From Chara braunii (Eukaryota > Streptophyta > Charophyceae > Charales > Characeae), in contig BFEA01000193.1 of NCBI GenBank assembly GCA_003427395.1, forward strand, positions 477,638-504,039: a stretch of 26,402 nucleotides of DNA, in the 5' to 3' direction. The translations under genes were made by a program, and so were the position numbers. Below, piece by piece: positions 1 through 9,607 of this stretch. Within the stretch, counting starts at the first letter, position 1. Each line of letters starts with the position of its first letter. The notes below the pieces were generated by a model. The model saw only the letters and a program-made list of their open reading frames with translations. It ran no database searches and was not told where the DNA came from.

Positions 1-439
1 GCCAGTTGTCCAAAATCCTACGGTACCAAAGGAGGGGTTTGGAAAAAGGGTGCCAGGCCGAAAACGGGATGCAGCCGAAACAGCAAAAGATAGACCAGGG
101 ATCGAGCCCTGGCGAAGTCCGTAACAGCGTCCAACCATTCATTCATTCTGCGTGAACCATGCAGAAGCGCTGCCCAGGAGTCTTGTGCGAGGTGGTCTGC
201 AGGAGCCCGAAGTAGAAGTGGGATACGAGGGAGATCGAGCAGTCATCGCTGCCTGTAGATAGTGGTAGGAGGCAACCATAGCCGCCATAGTCTAGAGTTA
301 GTTTCCAGCGCGCGCGTGTGTGTGTGTATGATACAGAGTGAGTGTGGATGGGATATCCAGGGAGATCCAGTGTGGTGTGTGTGTGAACAGTTGTTGTGAA
401 TACAGTGTCGGAAGTGAGCTGTGTAGGCGCTCAGGCGCC
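1..439. other. Left flank, no recognised gene
   Basis: No coding remnant of a known family is visible here. A short CG/TG alternating microsatellite lies at about 310-330. The stretch could be promoter and 5' UTR of the candidate exon that starts at 440, but I see no convincing TATA box. Little else can be said from the sequence. Confidence 0.4.
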
Positions 440-592
440 ATGGCCACTTTGAAGCAAGTTTGTATCTTAACTATGTTCTCGGCCTTCATATCTTTGAGTT
501 TTGTGCGTGCGCCTGGTGCCAGTTTGGATTGCCATCTGTTTGCATGCATGCTGAAGGAAGAAGAAGGCGAGTCTGATTTCAAATGTCCCTAA
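440..592 (+). CDS. Candidate first exon of a secreted protein, truncated by LTR
   Basis: I do not recognise the protein. The ATG at 440 sits in a good eukaryotic start context (GCGCCATGG). The 50-residue peptide begins MATLKQVC and continues with a hydrophobic core (ILTMFSAFISLSFV), then a small-residue stretch PGAS that could be a signal-peptidase site, then a short Cys-containing part (DCHLFACML) and an acidic run EEEGE. The frame is open further upstream to 338, but the 440 start gives the signal-peptide-like N-terminus. The last codons and the stop at 590-592 fall inside the inverted LTR fragment that begins at about 582, so the original 3' part of the exon or gene would be displaced. It may instead be a chance reading frame. 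No homologue is named, and expression cannot be judged. Confidence 0.3.
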   Translation: MATLKQVCILTMFSAFISLSFVRAPGASLDCHLFACMLKEEEGESDFKCP

Positions 593-804
593 TAATCATG
601 AATGTGATCTCTCATACAATGTCTCGTTTCTAGTAGACGAAGAGAATGGAGGGGGAATAGACAGAGTAAAAGGTGGAAGAGAAAGTAATCATTAATGACC
701 ACACAAAGAGTAGCCCAACATTCCCCACTCCTTCTTCGGGCTTCCCCTCGCCTCCTCGTCAGCAGAACAATCTCCAGTAACGAGCTTGACAAATCCTGAT
801 CACA
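582..804 (-). repeat. Inverted LTR fragment of element A family
   Basis: Reverse-complemented, this stretch matches the first ~220 bp of the LTR at 812-1094 and of the LTR at 13214-13503, at about 90 percent identity by eye. Differences are mostly transitions. It begins at 804 on the minus strand with TGTGATCAGG, the same start as the 3' LTR. It stops about 60 bp short of the LTR end, near AATGTCCC at 582. With the direct LTR it makes a head-to-head palindrome with only a 7-bp spacer (805-811). Confidence 0.8.
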
Positions 805-811
805 TTTGAAG

Positions 812-1094
812 TGCTCAGGATTTGTTAGGCTCATTACTGGATATTGTTCTGCTGACGAGGAGGCGAGGGGAAGCCCGGAGGAGTGGGGAATGTTGGGCTA
901 CTCTGTGTGTGGTCATTGATGATTACTTTCTCTTCCACCTTCTACTCTGTCTATTCCCCCTCCACTCTCTTCGTCTACCGGAAACGAGACATTGTATCAG
1001 AGATCACATTCATGATTATTGGGGACATTGTTCAGAATTGAGTTACTTTGTATTTCGACATCTGGCGAGTATCTTACAGACTGGGTTCATTACA
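812..1094 (+). repeat. 5' LTR of element A
   Basis: This 283-bp LTR starts TGCTCAGGATTTG and ends TTACA at 1094, followed after three bases by the primer binding site. It aligns along its length with the 3' LTR at 13214-13503, mostly differing by transitions and a few indels. That divergence suggests an old insertion. A pyrimidine-rich tract (about 921-970) is present. I see no clear TATA box. Confidence 0.85.
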
Positions 1095-1097
1095 ATT

Positions 1098-1109
1098 TGG
1101 TATCGGAGC
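1098..1109 (+). other. Primer binding site, tRNA-iMet type
   Basis: TGGTATCGGAGC follows the LTR end by 3 bp. It differs by one base (A to G) from TGGTATCAGAGC, the complement of the plant initiator-methionine tRNA 3' end used by many plant LTR retrotransposons. This fixes the 5' LTR boundary and element orientation. Confidence 0.85.
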
Positions 1110-1383
1110 ATACCTTCCTCGTCTCAATCTGCTGCCAGGTGCCACGTGGCGCCCAGGTAAGAGGGAGGTGCCACACGTGTAAGGGATGAAACACGTTTAT
1201 AAACGCGCGTGATTAATATCGCGAGTCTAGACATTGAGTGCCACATGTGCTTGCAGCCCCCCCCTGAAGATGATGACATGGACACTTTGAAGAGGAAGAC
1301 GACGACATTGCTTATGTGACGCTTTGTTGCTTATGTGTTATTGGGATACCGGCGAGGGTATCGTTGGCAGCAGGCTGACGTGG

Positions 1384-1386
<3 letters not shown>

Positions 1387-1460
<74 letters not shown>
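1387..1460. repeat. (AG)37 microsatellite
   Basis: An uninterrupted 74-bp AG dinucleotide run lies in the element A leader. The Leu/Ser repeat reading frames on the minus strand here are artefacts of the repeat. Confidence 0.97.
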
Positions 1461-1465
<5 letters not shown>

Positions 1466-1476
1466 ATTGGGACTGT

Positions 1477-1851
1477 TGACGTGGCGCGCTGCCTAGGTGG
1501 CATGGCTCAGAGGTGCTCACGCGGCATCCTACTATTGGCAGGGCATTGCCTGACGTGGCACGTACCTGTGTCGCGACTTACCTGCTGATGTGGCGCTCCA
1601 CACTCGAGCAGTGTTCCTTCGATCTGACGTGGCATACCAGTGTTGGATGAGTTGGCAGTCCAGCCATTGGTGACGTGGCATCCCTCCAGAAGGCCGAGCT
1701 GGCTCTTGATGTTGACGTGGCACATATGCTGCGTTGGCATTCCAGGGGTGGCACGTGGCATGCTTGGTATGCTGCTGTGGGTGAGGTGTTGATTGTTGGA
1801 CTTGTGTGCTGGCAGGTGGTACAACTTTACGTTTTGTTGTAGTGCCACGTA
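1477..1851 (+). promoter_or_regulatory. Array of TGACGTGGC / ACGTGGC motifs in element A leader
   Basis: The core (T)GACGTGGC or a one-base variant recurs at roughly 40-70 bp spacing (about 1477, 1551, 1588, 1625, 1672, 1712, 1751), plus reverse forms such as GCCACGT near 1844. ACGTGGC is the core of plant bZIP-bound G-box/ABRE elements. Here the motifs sit in the untranslated leader between primer site and gag. They could be transcription-factor sites or merely the decayed unit of a minisatellite. Flanks between copies are not conserved, which slightly favours the motif itself being the repeated thing. No expression evidence is available. Confidence 0.45.
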
Positions 1852-2193
1852 CCGACCCTTGTGTCTGGCTGCAATGGCTCTGCAGATAGTACAACCGTAG
1901 AGGAAAGAATGCTGACAATTGATTGTTGTTGATTGTGTTGGGTGACTTATTTGTCTTGGCTGTTCTATGGTTGTCTTGCATACTCACCTGTGTTGTTGTG
2001 TCTTGATCACACTGGTCGTGGCTCCGGTACCTGTACACTCTCGTTAGGATGTGATCATACATAGGACATGCAACAAAAGTTAGAACTAGGAAAAAAAATT
2101 GAAATTTGTTCCTTATTATTTTTCTGTTATTTATTCTTGTTGTACGTGATTGAAATCCAGTGTGACCGCAACGACAAACACACAATTGCGACA

Positions 2194-4071
2194 ATGTCTT
2201 ACCTCTGGCATTCTCTGCGTCTCTTTGTCTTGACTCGTTTCGTCTCTCACTTCTTCTACCCTGTCACCCTTACCTTCTTTGCTGATGAGGAAGAAAGTGC
2301 ACTGAGAACCCGTGGTCAAATTGGAATTAGACGGCAAGAGATGTTGGGTCGTCTGCATCAGTTGATCACTGACTTACATGATGCTGGAGCTGATGCTGAA
2401 CAGCAAGTGCGCAGCCAGTCGATCTGCGTGCAGCAGAAAGCGAACTAGAGCAGGCTGACACGACTGTTGAGATGATGGAAGCCAACACTCATGTACAACA
2501 GGTCATCATTCAAAGCCGACAAGCTCTGGATAATATTGCTATTGGTCAACTGACAGAGATAGCCAAAAACGGGGACAAAAGAAAAGAAGAAGAGAGAAAG
2601 AAGTGGCGAAGAGAAAAAACCACAATTGTCAGAAGAAATCATGTTGCAAAACATCAGACAATTGGGAGAAGCCTTGCAGGAAGAAAAAGGAAGATGGGAG
2701 AGCACCAGAGAAGGAAAAGGGAGAAAGAACAACAAGAAAAAAAGACAAAAATTTCACATTGAAGGAGCAGAATCCAACCTGGCATCTGTTCTGAACACGA
2801 TGATGGCCTAACTTGCCCACCTAGAGATGAAAATTGATTGTAACACTGCCGCATTGCAGACGATGACCAGACTCGTTAAAGGTAAGGAGAAGGTTGTGAC
2901 AAAGGAGGTGGCCGAGGGGGGAGAAAGAAAGGAACCCCAAGAGAAACTTATGAAGGATGCAATGAAGATTGTGACGTCGGAGAAACCCGAAGGTCCCAAG
3001 AAAGAACCTGAGAAGCTGACGGAAAAAGAAGAACCCACCAAAAAAGAAGAACCGGCCAAGGAAGCAGAGAAGCCAAAGAAGAAAGAAAAGGTGAAGATGA
3101 CATTGCCTTTCACCTACAACAACAAAAAGGGAGAAAATTTGTTGTTATGGATAGCCGAAATCCAAACATATTGCAGTACCACGCCTGTTGAACCTGAGAG
3201 TCACGTGGCCTTCTCCACGTCTTGCTTGGGAGAAGTGGCCAAGGAGTGGGTACTGTCCGAGGCCAACGCTGCTGACTTTGAGGATATTGGTGAGTGGGCT
3301 AAGAAGCAGTTTTTCCAGAAAATAAAGGAGAGATTTCTTGACAAGATGACGATCGATAAGACCTTTGATGAACTCACCACTATAGGTCATAAGCGTTGGA
3401 TGTCTGTAAACGCTTTGTCTCGTGACGTGGATCGTCTCTTGCAGGTATCTGGATTGAACTTGCAGGATAACCAGGTCCTCTATATCTACTCTCGCGCACT
3501 ACCCGAGCCGAGTCGCGGACAACTCGTGGCCTAAGCAAAGTTTGGAAACTACAACTACAAACAATTTTGTGATCTCGCTCTCCAACGAGAGCAGATGACC
3601 GTGCAGGTCAAAGGAACGCATGCTTCCGTAGTGAAGAGTGGTCCGGTAGGTGGGTACAACAAGCGTGTCCTTTGGCGGCAAAAGCGCCAGGACCACATGT
3701 TTGTTGTTTTCGATGATGATACAATGAAAAAATTACCTCTCGACGAGTCGAAAGGAGGAGGTAATGGCGGCAACGAGTCGGAAAAGGGTGACGTCGCTGT
3801 TGTGGTGGCCAACAAGGGTGGCACCAACCAGTGGAAGAAGAAGAAGAGGCCACGCTCGTTCCCCGAGCACCCCGGCATCTCATCCGGGAAACCATGAGAA
3901 AAGATGGGCATGGCACGAAAGGAATGTCAATCCAAGATGGACAACCGCAAGTGCCTCAAGTGTGGCACCATGGGGCACGCGATAGCCTGGTGCCCGCTGA
4001 TTCGTTGTCGAGCGCATCGGCCCCCGCGCGAGCGAGGGCCATCCCGGCCACGTCATGTAGGAGAAACTTAG
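2194..4071 (+). pseudogene. Element A gag (matrix/capsid/nucleocapsid), broken
   Basis: Gag would form the retrotransposon particle and bind its RNA. The pieces read: N-terminal part 2194-2448 (helical, Gln/Glu-rich); a shifted frame from about 2400 to 2610 carrying a coiled-coil-like Lys/Glu stretch; a return to the first frame at about 2611; a charged PKKE-rich linker (2880-3090); a capsid-like domain at 3094-3534 (for example ENLLLWIAEIQTY and ALPEPSRGQL); and a basic tail. Stops in this frame are TAA at 2809, TAA at 3532 and TGA at 3895, with the reading continuing in frame after each. A CCHC zinc knuckle CLKCGTMGHAIAWC (C-X2-C-X4-H-X4-C) lies at 3952-3993, just before the final TAG at 4069. 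The start at 2194 is a best guess. The family is clear from the zinc knuckle and context, while the capsid assignment rests on pattern recognition. Confidence 0.75.
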
Positions 4072-4932
4072 GCTTTCAACTTTTTAGAGACAACTCGGGG
4101 ACGACACGGTAACCCGCGTTAACCGTTCGCCGCCCCGGCCGAGTGCGCCAGCTGTACATCCCGCAGTCCCCTACGACAGGATAGGTTCTCGCGGGGCACA
4201 ACTTACCTTCCCTAAGGGGCTGTCACCACCCTTAGGGGCGTATCCCCGTCGAGCTACCGACCCACATGCGAAGGCTTTTATAATGCAATTGCAGAGGTAG
4301 GCCGACCGAGGGCGTTTGCTCGTTCGCTGTAGCATAGGAACGCATGGTTGAACGCCAAAGTGGACCCGAACGCCGCCCGTCCCCGGGGCATTGATCTCCC
4401 AGGAATCAGACCGACATTGGTCGACTTGGACGTGATATTCCAAGCGTAAGGAAAACTTCAAGTGATCCTAGTCCCTTCTTTCAAAGACAATAAAAAACTA
4501 CTCAGACAAAACACTATCAAAAGAAGACTTATGTCAACGTAAGTTAACTTATCTTTTAAATCGATACAATCATGCATTCTACTCGTTCAGATCAAATCGA
4601 CAAAGGCCGACTTGACTTCCATCTAACGACGAGACAACGTGAGTTGACTCGTCTTCGGACTTTACTCATCAACAAAAGGGTAAAACATGACTTACACGCA
4701 TAACGACGCTCAAATGGTGTCTGGTCAAAATATCTTCACTCTGTCTGCCAGACGGCTGGACTGTCATGACTTTTTCGACTCGATGAGATGTGTTGCCAAG
4801 TTCTTTCATTTCACCCTATACTGACTGCTAGCGAAGAATTGCTGACATCCCAACTTCCAAGCAAGTTAAGATGCCATTGCTTTAGTGATGACTTCACTAC
4901 CTTTCTAGCTTTGGTGTGAATGTCATCTGCAC
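4072..4932. other. Non-coding stretch after gag
   Basis: No reading frame of note is present. Around 4190-4250 there are short inverted motifs (CCCTAAGGGG and CCCTTAGGGGCG). Similar AGGGGT/ACCCCT pairs recur in the LTR-like units downstream, so this may belong to the same inserted element. It does not look like rRNA. Confidence 0.4.
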
Positions 4933-5405
4933 GTAATCCGGGTACCGCTATTCAAGTCAGCACTCGACTTGAATAATTGAACATTGGATGCCCCACTACG
5001 GTCGAGGATCCGCTTTCAAATTTTGTTGGTTGCTTTGTCCTTTTGGCCCTCGTTTACCCTACTGGAAAGAGTTGTTCTCCGGTTCTAGCTATCCAAGTCT
5101 TGCTCAATACACCGACCACATTGGTCCCTGCTTCTTGTGGCGAGGCCAAACATGACAAGTGCCTAGCCACGCTCTGTTCCAACTAATAGCCATGAACTAA
5201 GCTTCTTGTGGCTTAGTTCTCCATGCACGAGTGACCCCTAAGACGACCATTAAGGGGTATGCTATAGCAGTTCCCCTTAACGTGAGGCGTTAAGAACTTA
5301 AGGCCCTTCCGTGAGTAGGCGCATGCCCTTTCCCTAGGAGGTGGTCTGGGATACCCCTCGTCCTCCCCCGAGCGAACCTCGAGTCTCAGAAGTCGGGCTG
5401 GCTCA
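4933..5405 (+). repeat. LTR-like tandem unit, copy 1
   Basis: This unit of about 473 bp is repeated directly next to it (5406-5835). Shared landmarks include GTAATCCG at the start, TCAAATTTTGTTGGTTGC, the segment GCATGCCCTTTCCCTAGG and the end GAAGTCGGGCTGGCTC. Copy 1 carries about 60 extra bases (around 5060-5120). An imperfect stem ACCCCTAA / TTAAGGGGT lies at 5234-5258 and recurs in copy 2. Confidence 0.85.
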
Positions 5406-5835
5406 AGTAATCCGACTACCACTATACAAGTCAACACCCGACTTGAACAACCGAACACTGGATGCCCCATTAAGGACGAGGATCCGCTTTCAAATTTTGT
5501 TGGTTGCTTTGCCCTCCTGACCCTCGTTGACCCTATTGGTCCTCGCTTCTTGTGGCGGGGCCAACCACGACAAGAGTGCCTAGCCGCATTTAGTTTCAAC
5601 TAGTAGCAACGAACCGTGCTTCTTATGACACAGTTCTCCTTGCACAAGTGACCCCTAAAATGCCCACTAAGGGGTATGCTATGACATCTCCCCTTAACGC
5701 GAGGCGTTAACAATCTTAAGGCCCTTTCGTGAGTAGGCGCATGCCCTTTCCCTAGGAGGTGGTCTGGGATACCCCTCGTCCTCGCCCGAGCGAACCTCGG
5801 GTCTCAGAAGTCGGGCTGGCTCCACCACAACAACA
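5406..5835 (+). repeat. LTR-like tandem unit, copy 2, ending at a possible primer site
   Basis: The second direct copy, about 430 bp, is adjacent to the first. It runs past the shared end into CACCACAACAACA and is immediately followed by TGGTATC (5836-5842), the first seven bases of a tRNA-iMet primer site. That makes copy 2 a plausible 3' part of another LTR. The tandem state could reflect an internal LTR duplication or two LTRs joined head-to-tail. Confidence 0.7.
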
Positions 5836-5842
5836 TGGTATC
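5836..5842 (+). other. Possible degenerate primer binding site
   Basis: TGGTATC directly follows a CA-ending LTR-like unit. The next bases (CCCCCC) do not match the tRNA-iMet complement, so only seven positions support it. The position and the gag-like ATG 70 bp downstream add weight. Confidence 0.4.
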
Positions 5843-5912
5843 CCCCCGTATAAGCGGTCCATTCCGAGTCGGTAGCAGGGCCGGCCCCTAAGGCATCGAA
5901 CCCCCGCCTCAG

Positions 5913-6032
5913 ATGCCTCCTAGGAAAGGGAAACACGTCTATCATGGCAGGCAATATGGTCCCTTGTTGCCTGACGTCAAGGGTGACTTAGATGAAGAAC
6001 AGGGATCACAACGGAGAAAGTCATTCAGATAG
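5913..6032 (+). pseudogene. Possible gag N-terminus of a third LTR element
   Basis: The ATG at 5913 opens a 39-codon frame starting MPPRKGKHVYHGRQYG, ending in RRKSFR and TAG at 6030. The frame continues past the TAG as TSIDGEGHSGK to a TGA at about 6108. Basic starts of this kind are common in plant gag proteins. It lies about 70 bp downstream of the LTR-like repeat and its possible primer site, exactly where a gag start would be. No zinc knuckle or pol follows on this strand, so it would be a truncated element. The sequence alone cannot exclude a chance frame. Confidence 0.35.
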
Positions 6033-6680
6033 ACGAGCATAGACGGAGAGGGTCATTCGGGAAAGAATGGGTGTCCTCAGGAAAAATCTATGTCCAACTG
6101 ATTTCTTCTTCTTTGTGTGATCGCTTCGTTTCTCGTCGTCTACCAACTTCGCATTCCTTCAGCATACATACAAGTGAGCAACAGGAAACAAGCACCATTC
6201 TCTCATTGCCACTGACATGGTCAGATTCCTTTTTTCTCAGACATCCTTCTACCTACCTGCACATCAGATCAAACAACAAGTTCAAAAAAGACAATGCAAG
6301 TCCAAACTCACGTCAGACTTCCATTCACACGTGCAGACAAAACACAACTTCCTCTACCTCTTTAGTGAACATTCAAAGAACAGGGTGAAGCAAGTATGGG
6401 TTCACACAGGTGTGAAGGGGTCTGAGTCAAACTGACCTTGAGTGAAGTTGAAACGGCTCACTCAAGGAAGTCGTTCGATGTTCTGATCAAAAGAAAACAA
6501 CGGTCGCCGAAGTCCAAAGTGCGTGGCTCACAACTCTCCCAGTTGTGGCCACTCCATTGCGCCATAATCCCCATCTCGCCTTCAAAACCTCTCCAATGCA
6601 GCCCCAATCGCTCCTTGACCACCAAGGATACCGCCAAACCAACTTGACAATCCACACCAGCTCAAACAACTGCGTTCGCA
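6033..6680. other. Non-coding stretch
   Basis: Short frames exist on both strands, but none shows family motifs or domain-like composition. I see no RNA gene or clear repeat boundary here. Confidence 0.4.
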
Positions 6681-6738
6681 CCCCAAGTTGGTCCCACTTG
6701 GTCCCAAATTGATCCCAAGCTGCCCGGGTCGATCCCAC
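6681..6738. repeat. Short degenerate tandem repeat (TTGGTCCCA-like)
   Basis: Four to five imperfect copies of a unit near TTGGTCCCA (variants TTGATCCCA and TCGATCCCA), spaced by about 10-17 bp. Confidence 0.7.
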
Positions 6739-7059
6739 ATCATCGCACGCGATACCAGATGGTCCAGAACTCAAAACCACTTGCATTGCGCGCTGCAAAA
6801 AAAATATAGGTGACCGCGGTGAAAAGCGCATGTGCCGCTAGCCCCAATAGTCACTGCCTCGTGCACTCATTCCGCACTCATTTCATGGTGCTGGTCCACA
6901 CACCACTGCCGCACAATCCCAAATGTGCACCAGTGTCCATGCTACCGCCAGATCATGGAAGAATAGTCCACCATGACCGTGCACATCAAAAATTAAAAGC
7001 GGGACGGGACTTCCGCTCACCACGCCATCGAAACCGGTACCACGCCGCCGTGCCAAAAA

Positions 7060-7530
7060 AAAATTGGCAGCACCTCCCCTTAAAAAAAGGTTGTCGCCGA
7101 GCCAAGATTTCAACAGCATGGTCCCATCGGATGCACCGCCGTTCCCGTGCCTCCAAAAAAAATCGACAGCGCTTCCGCGCCGCCGCCGAAAAATCTCGGC
7201 AGCGCTTCCGCGCCGCCGTCAGAAAAGAAAAAAACATTGTGCCGCTGCTGTAAACATCCGGCAGCGCTTTCGCATCACCACCAAAAAAGCACTCCCGTTG
7301 CCTCACCAAGCGGACAACACCAAGCCGTCGTCGCGTCATTCGGACAACACCTCCCCAACACCTCAACGAAAATGGTTGTTGACGCCACGTTGAACGGGCA
7401 GCACCTCCCCTGCGCTGCAGCCAAAAATACCTGCCGCCGTCGTGCCGGATAGGCAACACCTTCCCTGCGCTGCTGCTAAAAATACTTGCCGCCGTCGTGC
7501 CGGACACGCAACACCTTCCCTGCGCTGCTG
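7060..7530. repeat. GC-rich low-complexity region with a 55-bp minisatellite
   Basis: First comes a region of CAGCGCTTCCGCGCCGCCG-type repeats separated by A-runs (about 7165-7280). Then there is a 55-bp unit (landmarks GCCGCCGTCGTGCCGGA and CTTCCCTGCGCTGCTGCT) at 7431-7485 and 7486-7530, with a weaker third copy just upstream (about 7376-7430). The Ala/Pro/Ser-rich reading frames on both strands are consistent with composition alone. Confidence 0.75.
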
Positions 7531-8449
7531 CTTACAGCCGTGGCGATGGTAGTAGCAGTTTCCTCCAGCTATGCCGCAGCTGCACCACTCCCGCGGCCTT
7601 CTCCCTTCTTGCAGAGGTGGTGGCTATGGCAGCCCCCAACCTCAAACCTCCTGCAGACCTCCAACTCCTCCACCCAGCAGCATCTCCTCACAGTAGCAGC
7701 CAGCCAGCCAGCATCTACTCAAGTAGAATTCCCCAGCAGCTTTGCCACAAGTGTGAGGCTGTTGGGTGGGAAGCTGGCATTTATAGCCAGACGAAGGCAT
7801 GTGGGCAGCTGCTTGCCCACAGCCAGGCAAATTCGTCGGTGCTCCTGGCCCTCGATCTAAATCAACCGCCAGGAGCTAGAGGCCTTGATTTTCCCCTAGG
7901 GGAACCAAGGTCATTAGTTCCCAAGAGTACCTGGCCGTTTTCGCAGGCCAGGTGCTCGTGGAAATGGTTGTACTCAACCACTTTACTGTTGCCTGGTCAA
8001 ACGAACAGGCGCAGTCCCATCAGCCCCTAGAATCTTCCGGGGCTGCACCTGTTCCGCGGCCGCGACCAAATTCGCGGCCGTTATTTTTTTTTCCTTTTTC
8101 TTTTTTTTGCTCCCTCATTTTCCCCTGTGCAGTGGGCAGCTCGTCGTTCTGAGACGAACGGCCAGGCTCGTTGCCCCCAAGTCATTTCACAGGGTCAAAC
8201 TAGAGTCAAGTCCAAAGGGTCTTCTTTCCCCGTCGATTCATCCAAGCCCACTTTCCTGCTTCGCGCCTATATCTGGCATAATACAAAGTGCTGATACAGG
8301 CGCGCAACAGACTGTAGACATCGAAGGATCAAAAAGCAAAGTCGCTATGAACGACTAGCTGCCACGGCCAGTTGCCCTCGTGGTAACTTTTCTGGCACCT
8401 CTAACGTCAAGTCCTGAAACGTTCAAGGGTCGAATAGGCGCCCGCACCC
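7531..8449. other. Non-coding stretch before inverted pol
   Basis: No gene family is recognised. A pyrimidine-rich tract followed by CAG lies at about 8080-8131 and looks like a splice acceptor, but no exon with recognisable coding content follows it. The rightmost ~50 bases adjoin the inversion breakpoint of element A. Confidence 0.35.
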
Positions 8450-9268
8450 ATTCGTAGATGTTTCTCGTGATCCTCAAGTGTTTTACTGTACACGAGGATA
8501 TCATCGAGATAGACGATTACGAACCGGTCTAACCATTGATGGAACAACTCATTCATGGACCTTTGAAAGGTTGCAGGGGCGTTAGTCAATCCGAAGGGCA
8601 ATAACAACAAACTCGTAGTGACCATACCTGGTTCAGATTGTTGTCTTGTGTTCATCTTCAGGAGCCACCTCGATCTAGTGGTACCCTAACTTGAGATCAA
8701 TCTTGCGAAAGTACCTGCATCCCTGTAGTTGGTCCAATAGGTCGTCAATGAGTGGAAGTGGTTCCACGTTCTTGATAGTGATGGCAGTCAACCCTTGATA
8801 GTGGATACATAGTCTAAGTTCACCTTCCTTTTTGGGCCCGAATACTACTTGCACGATTTGTTTGCAATTTGGTGCGCAGCGTGTAATCATATCATTTATA
8901 CATGATTCTCCAATCATTTGCGTACTTGAACGCAAACTAATACTACGTAATTCATGTTGTTTCAAGAACTCTGACAGCAGAGCCTCTTGAGAACTCATGA
9001 GTTGTTGTAATTCCGAAACAACAGATTCGCTTCTTGCTTCAAAAGTAGCCTTGAAAGTTTCGCCAAAAGTTTTTAGACGACAGAAGCACTGGGTCGAATC
9101 CGTTCTTTCTCAGTAAGTTCTTCCCGAGGAGACATGCGATAGATGGGACCCTCGGGAATCTTACTACCGGGAATGATCTCAATTGTGTGTTTGATAGCAC
9201 ACTCAGTGATTCCCGTTGGCTCAATCTGCAAGTCCTTATATTCATTGAGAATTTTCTCAATAGAAGGA

Positions 9269-9332
9269 GGATAGGATGAGGAGCACTCACCTGCTTGCTT
9301 GGATAGGATGAGGAATATTCACCTGCTTGCTT
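9269..9332. repeat. 32-bp tandem duplication
   Basis: 9269-9300 is repeated at 9301-9332 with only a four-base difference (GCAC versus ATAT) in the middle. It lies inside the pol linker and is probably a slippage or repair duplication. Confidence 0.9.
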
Positions 9333-9414
9333 AACAAGCACCATCATCACATCCTGGTCCAACTTCTTTGAGATCATAGACCTGAAGGTTGCATAACTCA
9401 TGCAATAGAAGAAC

Positions 9415-9452
9415 AATGATGAGTCAGATCCATAATGATGAGTCAGATCCAT
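9415..9452. repeat. 19-bp perfect tandem duplication
   Basis: AATGATGAGTCAGATCCAT occurs twice head-to-tail (9415-9433 and 9434-9452). The duplication of 19 bases shifts the reading frame of the minus-strand pol linker. Confidence 0.95.
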
Positions 9453-9607
9453 ACTTATGGTACAGTTTTATCCCACGAAGTTCGGACTTTTCGTCCTCCA
9501 GTTTGACAATTTTTTCTTTGAACTTGACTTTTGGGTCGGCTTTCTCATGCCAGTGCATTCCCATAATCATATCGAAAGGCAGGTTTTTCTCAATTAGGAA
9601 GGATATC

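Larger units (their letters stand above)
8450..9607 (-). pseudogene. Element A reverse transcriptase N-terminal part and linker, broken
   Basis: RT copies element RNA into DNA. The protease-RT linker shows FDMIMGMHW (the usual FDVILGMDW block, near 9560). RT blocks then follow: [34 protein letters not shown] and KIDLKLGYH with the motif A Asp intact. PFGLTNAPATFQ and VYLDDILVYS follow, with the catalytic YLDD at 8500-8511. Defects are a TAG where family members have Gln after GYH, a TGA in the following block where Arg is usual, and a one-base insertion before PFGLT that shifts the frame. Two small tandem duplications in the linker (9269-9332 and 9415-9452) also break the frame. The protein is cut at 8450 by the inversion, and its C-terminal part is at 10262. 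Confidence 0.85.

Noticed and set aside
1312-1520. Leu/Ser-repeat proteins on the minus strand
   Set aside because: They are translations of the (AG)37 microsatellite.
4072-4490. rRNA fragment suggested by GC-rich hairpin-like wording
   Set aside because: No stretch matches conserved rRNA core sequences that I know.
7064-8030. Ala/Pro/Ser-rich proteins on the plus strand
   Set aside because: The overlapping frames all look alike because of GC-rich tandem repeats, and no domain or codon signal singles one out.
8080-8131. Splice acceptor (pyrimidine tract plus CAG)
   Set aside because: No coding exon follows, and pyrimidine runs are frequent in this window.
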